From Gigaspora margarita (lineage: Eukaryota > Glomeromycota > Glomeromycetes > Diversisporales > Gigasporaceae): 64,000 bases of DNA. The notes below the pieces were generated by a model. The model was not told where the DNA came from, searched no databases, and was given only the letters and a program-made list of their open reading frames with translations. Positions 58,729-64,000 of the stretch are shown piece by piece (within the stretch, counting starts at the first letter, position 1; each line of letters starts with the position of its first letter). The stretch lies in NCBI GenBank assembly GCA_009809945.1, contig WTPW01000772.1, positions 179,867-243,866 on the forward strand. Direction: 5' to 3'. The position numbers and the translations under genes are program-made.

Positions 58729-59659
58729 GTATTATCAAAAAAAAAATTAATACAAAACAAAGAATACAAAACAAAAGAGTTAAAACGTGTACACATACTC
58801 AAGTCACTACACACACTCAAGTCACACAACATGAAAAAAAAGAGAAAATATACACGCATATGTACATATGATACACAAAAAATAAAAAAAAAAGGTGAAA
58901 CACAAACCAATACTTCAAAGCATAAGAAGTTTATCTGACAAATCTACTAGAGATGGGAATAACACATGATGATAAACAGTCAGTCAAGCACATTTGTGAA
59001 GCATCCTGCAAGCGCCCATATCAAAAACATAAAACACAAAAAAAAAAAAACTAGACAAAAAGAGACATAAACATAAATATACATTTGCAAAAAACTTATC
59101 CTATGACCCTTTGATAAGGAGCAGCCCCACAGCATGACTCTACATTCAAACACTCAGCTCAATTTAACCTATCATGTAATATAACAACTAATGAGCCACT
59201 AACGCTACAATCAGTCAATGAAACAATTTTCACAATTCTACTACCATCCAGCCCTATGACAAGTACTGAATCTGTTCTATTTAGACAACTGGAACCACGT
59301 CACTTCAACATCCAAATACCAATAAACCTTCAAGCCCTGAAATTTCTGACAAAGGACCATCCCAACTGACCATTTATCAACTATATTATCAATAGCATAC
59401 AACAAGGCTTCAGATTTAATTTCAAAGGAGAACGAATACGCCTTATTCAAGACAACCTCCAATCAATCAGCATAGCACCTGAAGCATTTACATCCTATAT
59501 AACAGAGAAACTTACCAACAAGTGTATTTGTAGCTCCTTTCAACTGGACAACCCCTATGTGAACTGTTCCAGGTCAATCCATGCGGTCTTGTCAAAAAGA
59601 AAACTATGAATCTCTAAAAATACCATGTTATTTCCCACCTATCCTCTCTCCCAGACAAT

Positions 59660-59854
59660 AGCATAAAAGGACCCCAAAATATACATAGATAGGTCAGGTA
59701 TGAGTTTGCTTATTTTTGAGGTTTTTATGCAGATCTTTTCCATTTATAGTAATTTTTTGCTTATTTTTGAAGATTTTTCTGCAGATTTTTCCTTTTTTAG
59801 TAACCCTATAATTAACCTGACCTATCTATGTATATTTCGGGGTCCTAGCATAAA
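59660..59854. mobile_element. MITE in the RT region, target duplication AGCATAAA
   Basis: The element is 59668-59846 (179 bp) with inverted ends AGGACCCCAAAATATACATA and TATGTATATTTCGGGGTCCT, continuing through GATAGGTCAGGT. Identical AGCATAAA lies on both sides. Removing the element and one copy of the duplication rejoins the RT coding blocks in one frame. The 8-bp duplication suggests hAT. A reading frame crosses it only by chance. Confidence 0.93.
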
Positions 59855-60074
59855 TGACAGAATTGACAAACTGGATTTTGTCACAAAATACGAAAATGTG
59901 ACTCATGCTATTCAATGGATTAACCATTTTGGAAGCAACTTTACACTCTTAAAAATTGATATCAAAGATGCTTACAGAATCCTGCCAGTCCATCCAGTTG
60001 ACCAAATTTTACAAGGATTCTGCAATGGCAGTAACATATTCTTTGACAAAGTTCTAGCCTTTGGCAATCGTGCA

Positions 60075-61758
60075 TCCGGAGGCAGTGTTGTCACCAGACA
60101 TAGTCCAAGCTAGATTTGGCAGACTCGGACAATTTCAGACATTGTCTGATGTCTGTGTCCGAATTATGTCTGAGTAAATAGATTGTCACCGGACATTGTC
60201 CACCCAATATTTGTCAGACACGGACATTGTCCGATGTCCGAGTTTGTAATTAAAAAAAATTTAACAATCATTATCGTTAAAAGTATAAACAACTCCCACC
60301 AGTATATCAGACCCTCAATGAATTATACCCGGGCCTATAGTATGGGGTAAATTTTTGATAAAATGTAAAAGACCAGGGTATACAAATAGGAATAAAATAT
60401 TAGAGGATCTGGGTATACTATTAAAAGACCCGGGTACGACTGTTATTTTATTTAATTTTGAATTGATTTGATTATTAATCGATTACAATTTTTTTATTAA
60501 ATATTATACAAATACTTTTGTTATATCCATAACAGATAACTGTGTCTATATACTAAACATACATCTTTAGTAGATTTCAATACTTTTTTTCACTATCCAT
60601 ACACGCACACCAACGACAAGAACTAGCTACTAGTAGTAATAGTTTCAAACGATGAAAGACTTCTCACCAAGCAATAGCAACACTTGACGAATTGCAACTC
60701 TGGTAACAACGCCAAACTATCTCACCAAAAACTGCGACTAAAGACAACACAAGAAGAGCGAAACACACCTCTAACGAAATCAATAACTGAAAAGTAAACC
60801 TACAAAAGAAGAAGAATTAGCAAGGAAAGAAAGCTCAAATAAAAAAAGAATGAAAAAATACTTCTCTTATAACACCGGACAACTTCAAAAAAATATCTCT
60901 TAGCAAACTCCAACAATCGCGATTCGGATGAAACTAAACTACAAAAGGAAAGAAGAATTAGTTCTAACCAAAGAAATCAAAGTCAAACAGTAAGAATGAA
61001 AGAGGAATACTTATCTTAAACCACCCACCAAAAGCTGCGAACACACAAAGAGAATGAAGCACATCCCTAGCGAAATCTGACAACTGCAAATTTTAGATCT
61101 TTGAAACTAAACCTACAAAAGAAAAGAGAACTTAGTTTTAGCCAAGGAAAAAAAAAGCAAACAATGAAAAGAATAAAGGAATATTTAACTTCATTTCCAA
61201 TCTCCACCCAGTGTTTCAGCAAAGCCAAACCACAAAAGGTCAATGTAATTACTTACCCGGTGTTAATTCAAATCTAACATTGCAAAAAACAACTGAATAA
61301 TTATAAAAGAAAAAAATAAATAAAAATAAATAATAAGTTAGCCAAAAAAAAAATAAAAAAAAGAATTTTAAATACCAAATAAAATACAAACTTCGTAAAT
61401 ATAAAAAAAAAAAATCAAATAAATCAAATATTTGATAATCGTGATAAAATCAATTTGAAGTAATCAGACCTGAGGCCCGGGTCGTTCATATGGTAATAAT
61501 TTTTTTTATTTATGAATTTGAAATACTTCATATTTGTTTACAAAATAATATTGTTCAGTTTTAGGTGAACCAATACCAATTTGTTTTTCTTAAGAAATGA
61601 TAAGTACAGCATTTATTTATTTGGCTGTATAAGCCATATAACTATATAACTGTCTGAACTGTCTGACAGACATGAATAGCTCTGTCCGAGTCCAGTCTGA
61701 GTCCGGTCTGGTCCGGTCTGAGTCCAGGTCTGGTCCGAATGACAACACTGTCCGGAGG
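60075..61758. mobile_element. 1.67-kb hAT-type non-autonomous element, target duplication TCCGGAGG
   Basis: The element is 60083-61750, with ends CAGTGTTGTCACCAGACATAG and GGTCCGAATGACAACACTG, flanked by TCCGGAGG at 60075-60082 and 61751-61758. The outer parts are GTCCGAGTC/GACATTGTCC words. The inner part holds CCCGGGCCT-bounded sequence (about 60330-61490) with an A/C-rich repeat. No transposase frame. The insertion splits the RT exactly, and the frame resumes after one duplication copy. It has the same CAGTGTTGT ends as 30631-30903. Confidence 0.92.
60715..61245 (-). repeat. diverged tandem units inside the hAT-type element
   Basis: On the minus strand, TTCTTTTGTAGGTTTA-like words recur at about 61120, 60945 and 60808, and in decayed form at 61238. 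Each is followed by about 60-90 bp containing GATTTCGYTAGRG...GTGTGTTYG. The spacing is uneven (about 115-175 bp). The words look like 3' splice sites with a pyrimidine tract followed by exon-like sequence, but no open frame joins them. Confidence 0.5.
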
Positions 61759-63189
61759 TATCTTCTGTCGCTTTGCTGACACTATTGCATGGATTGCATC
61801 TCACTAAGGCATATCAGCAATTATACACTATGTTGATGATTTTCTCATAATCTCACTCACCGACAGGACATGAGAACTCCAACAATTCATGCACATTCTC
61901 AACATTCTCAATGTACTTTACAAACAGAAAAAACTAGAAGGCCCATGCACAAATGTGACATTTCTAGGTATTACACTAAACACCCAAATGATGACAGCTT
62001 CAATTCCAAACCAGAAACGTGAAAAACTTATTACTCTCCTAAACCAATGGTCAAGCAAAAAATGGTGTTGCCAAAAGGAGCTTCAATCTATTGTTGGATC
62101 ACTCGTCTGGGCATGTCAAATCATCCCCCAGGAATGACCATTCATTCAATGACTTATCAAAGCACAAGAGCTACCCAACAATTCAAAGTTCCACATTAGA
62201 ATAACCAAACCTATGACCTGCGACTTTCAGTGGTGGATAGCCACCTTGCAAAACTGGTCTGGCATTTATCTTCTACAAGACCAAGAGTGGAGCCACCCAA
62301 GCACCCTCAATCTATTCACAGACACATCAAACATAGGCGGAGGCACAGTTTATCAAAACTATTTTACTGCCTTTTTATAGTCAAAAGATATTGACTTGAA
62401 CAAAGTCAATATTCAAATAAGAGAACTACTAATGACACTTATTGCCATACAAACCTTTTCGCCCATGTGGGAAAGGCGAAAACTAGTGATATGGACTAAC
62501 AACCTCTCTAACGCTGATGCCTACTATGCTGGGTACTGCAAAAACCTGACATCAATGACCTAATTGCGCTCATTTACAACTTTCAAGTACATGAAAATTT
62601 TGGCATTAAACTTGAGCATATTCCCAGGGCACACAACTGCGATGCTAATTTACTATCAAGAAACAGACACCGAGAATTCATCAGGAACAATCTGCATGCC
62701 CGCTACCTCCACCCAAACATCCCAGAAAAATATACTAAGTTAGTTGCTTTTATTCCATCACTAAAACAATAGGCAATAGCAGGGGCCTCCTTACTATACC
62801 AATACCACAGTTAAACGATAGCAACAATACAACACTATTTGGAACTATACCTACTCTCGATAATCAAGTGGCACAAATACTTAACATACAAAATCCTGTG
62901 AAAAAGACATACGAAGCCATAATCAAACGATATGAAACCATTGCCAATACCAACCATTGGACCAATCATAACAGTTCCATATAGCCCATATCCATTCAAT
63001 CTCTAATAAAATATATCACTCTCCTTCACGAAACTGTCACCCCCCAACTATAACCACATACCTGTCAGCACTAAAATACCACCACACAAGAAACCATTAT
63101 GACTGGACAAAGGTCCATCACGACCCCTTGGTAACACAATTACTAAAACAATCAAAAGCACACATGTTCACAAACCCATACAACAAAAA

Positions 63190-63804
63190 ACTTACATCAC
63201 CCGACAACACCTTGCACAAATAAGACAACAACTCGATATGAATAACAAAATCGATCTTCTGTTCTGGGCAGTAACAATGACAGCATTCTACGGCCTGGTC
63301 CAACTAGGAGAATTACTACCAAACAACCAATCTGACTCCAACAAAGTCCCTATATTACAGGCATTAACCTTTGGGAAAGCTGACAACAATACCTTCGCAA
63401 CCATCCAACTAGCCAGAACCAAACCCCACAAATCTGCCATACGTGCATCACTAATCATACACCTGAGCAATGACACATTATGCTCCATATGCGCCCTGAA
63501 AGCATATGCCCACATTCGCACTCAATCAACATACGCCAATAACAACAACATGCTTTTCATAAAAGAAAATAACTCTTGGGCCACTAAGAGATGGTTTATT
63601 GCTAAGCTAAAACAACTACTCCCAACTGAGAATGTTGCCGGCCACAGTTTTCGAGCAGGTGGCACCACTGAACTAGTCATGCGAGGCGTACAGCTAATAC
63701 TAATTCAAAAAATTGGCCGATGGGACTCTGATTCCTTCTACCGATACATCCACAGCCACCCAGCAACCATTGCTTCTATTCTTACAAAAGCGTACTCTGA
63801 TTGA
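63190..63804 (+). pseudogene. DIRS-like tyrosine recombinase, likely inactive
   Basis: The frame is open from before ATG 63238 (ITRQHLAQIRQQLD precedes in frame) to the stop at 63804. Family landmarks are FYGLVQLGELLP, then HSFRAGG (H-x-x-R), IGRWDSDSFYRYI (W and the nucleophile Tyr). The first catalytic Arg, normally at the LLRxGEL position, reads Gln (codon CAA at 63301). A single G-to-A change from CGA would explain it. With the stops upstream in the element, I judge it inactive. Start not certain, since the 5' part of the recombinase (62.8-63.2 kb) contains stops. Confidence 0.8.
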
Positions 63805-63878
63805 TCTGCAAAACAAGCTTGGAACACAGAGCAGACCAATCAGCGCCACTCAAAAAAAATAATAATAATAATAATAAC

Positions 63879-64000
63879 AATCACGCAGATATACTGAAAC
63901 CAGAGACGCAGCTATGCCCTACCAAAAATAATAATAATAATAATAATAATAATCACGCAGATATACTGAAACCAGAGACGCAGCTATGCCCTACCAAAAA
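63879..64000. repeat. duplicated 50-bp terminal sequence with (ATA)n between
   Basis: Two identical 50-bp copies (63879-63928 and 63951-64000) start AATCACGCAGATATACTG and end GCAGCTATGCCCTACC plus A-run. They are separated by a TAA/ATA microsatellite, and another TAA run precedes the first. Their position after the recombinase fits the split/duplicated terminal repeats of DIRS-like and Ngaro-like elements. The window ends within the array. Confidence 0.85.

Larger units (their letters stand above)
59230..62760 (+). pseudogene. DIRS-like reverse transcriptase/RNase H, interrupted twice
   Basis: RT blocks: GFRFNFKGERIRLI near 59409; NDRIDKLDFVTKYENV and LLKIDIKDAYRILPVHP at about 59850-60000 (first catalytic Asp in KIDIKDAYR); FFDKVLAFGNRASGG to 60082. 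After the inserted 1.67-kb element it resumes in register at 61751, reaching YVDD at 61829-61840 and the connection segment LGITLNTQ. The same frame continues to an RNase H-like FTDTSNIGGG near 62315. In-frame stops at 61805, 61871 and 62135 and further stops downstream show it is dead. A 179-bp MITE sits at 59668-59846 between coding blocks. The RT-RH order is as in DIRS elements. Confidence 0.8.
57000..64000 (+). mobile_element. decayed DIRS-like retrotransposon (gag-like, RT/RNase H, tyrosine recombinase)
   Basis: A change to A/C-rich, higher-GC sequence starts near 57.0 kb, just after the inverted words GTTGACTATAGAGTCAAC. In order come a gag-like part, a reverse transcriptase with YVDD, an RNase H-like segment and a tyrosine recombinase. 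That order, with a recombinase instead of a DDE integrase, defines DIRS-type elements. Internal stops and two inserted elements make it non-functional. The right end carries a duplicated 50-bp sequence and the window stops there, so the full terminal structure cannot be seen. Confidence 0.85.

Noticed and set aside
58599-58910. Minus-strand frame opposite the gag region
   Set aside because: It is the complement of the Cys-rich gag-like segment and an A-rich tail, with low-complexity Phe/Cys composition.
59700-60113. 137-codon open frame as an intact protein
   Set aside because: Its first part is the 179-bp MITE and its last codons are in the hAT element; only about 59850-60082 is RT coding.
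1-64000. tRNA, rRNA or other structured RNA genes
   Set aside because: I saw no sequence with the expected conserved arms or box A/B arrangement; the many hairpins are element arms. A covariance-model scan would be decisive.

Overview
The window looks like a piece of an arbuscular-mycorrhizal (Glomeromycotina, Rhizophagus-like) fungal genome. This rests on very low GC, short introns with GTATGT/GTAAGT donors, a SPRY-type exon set, a TKL-type kinase preceded by a Cys-pair zinc-ribbon-like motif, fungal O-fucosyltransferase-like enzymes, and a dense load of small foldback elements. Species assignment is inference from family resemblance, not from a database search.

Layout. 0-6 kb: an assembly gap, two adjacent hAT-type MITEs with perfect 8-bp target duplications, hairpin MITEs and gene-free AT-rich DNA. 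6.2-7.3 kb: an intact gene for a multi-pass membrane protein with an internal Asn/Asp/Val repeat. 7.3-19.8 kb: no gene; foldback elements, two ~0.6-kb hAT composites built of GGGTC-type repeats around a long hairpin, and a ~3-kb satellite with a ~100-bp unit (further copies at 1.2 kb and 55.8 kb). 19.8-23.7 kb: two intact type II membrane proteins of the O-fucosyltransferase-like class in tandem. 23.7-33.8 kb: MITEs, nested insertions and one broken gene with a coding minisatellite.

33.8-51.9 kb is the centre of interest. Six exons (SPRY domain, then TPR) lead into about 15 kb of tandem ~100-bp cassettes, and then into a zinc-ribbon plus complete protein-kinase domain. Each cassette is an intron with a GTATGT donor and a (C/T)AG acceptor. 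Between every acceptor and the next donor there are exactly three nucleotides. I count 140 consecutive cassettes, each with a 3-nt putative microexon whose sequence is highly variable (about 42 different triplets) while both flanks are conserved. The bounding exons are both in phase 2, the introns that touch them belong to the same repeat family, and joining all 140 triplets in that phase gives 141 codons without a stop. The predicted product is one SPRY-TPR-(array-encoded segment)-zinc ribbon-kinase protein of about 854 residues whose middle sixth is encoded almost one residue per exon. Skipping any number of cassettes keeps the frame. I know of no described system like this; RNA evidence is needed to show which microexons are used.

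52-57 kb: pogo-like and telomere-repeat-bearing MITEs plus another satellite block. 57-64 kb: a decayed DIRS-like (tyrosine-recombinase) retrotransposon with gag-like, RT/RNase H and YR parts. It is interrupted by a 179-bp MITE and a 1.67-kb hAT-type element, both with 8-bp target duplications, and ends in a duplicated 50-bp terminal sequence at the window edge.
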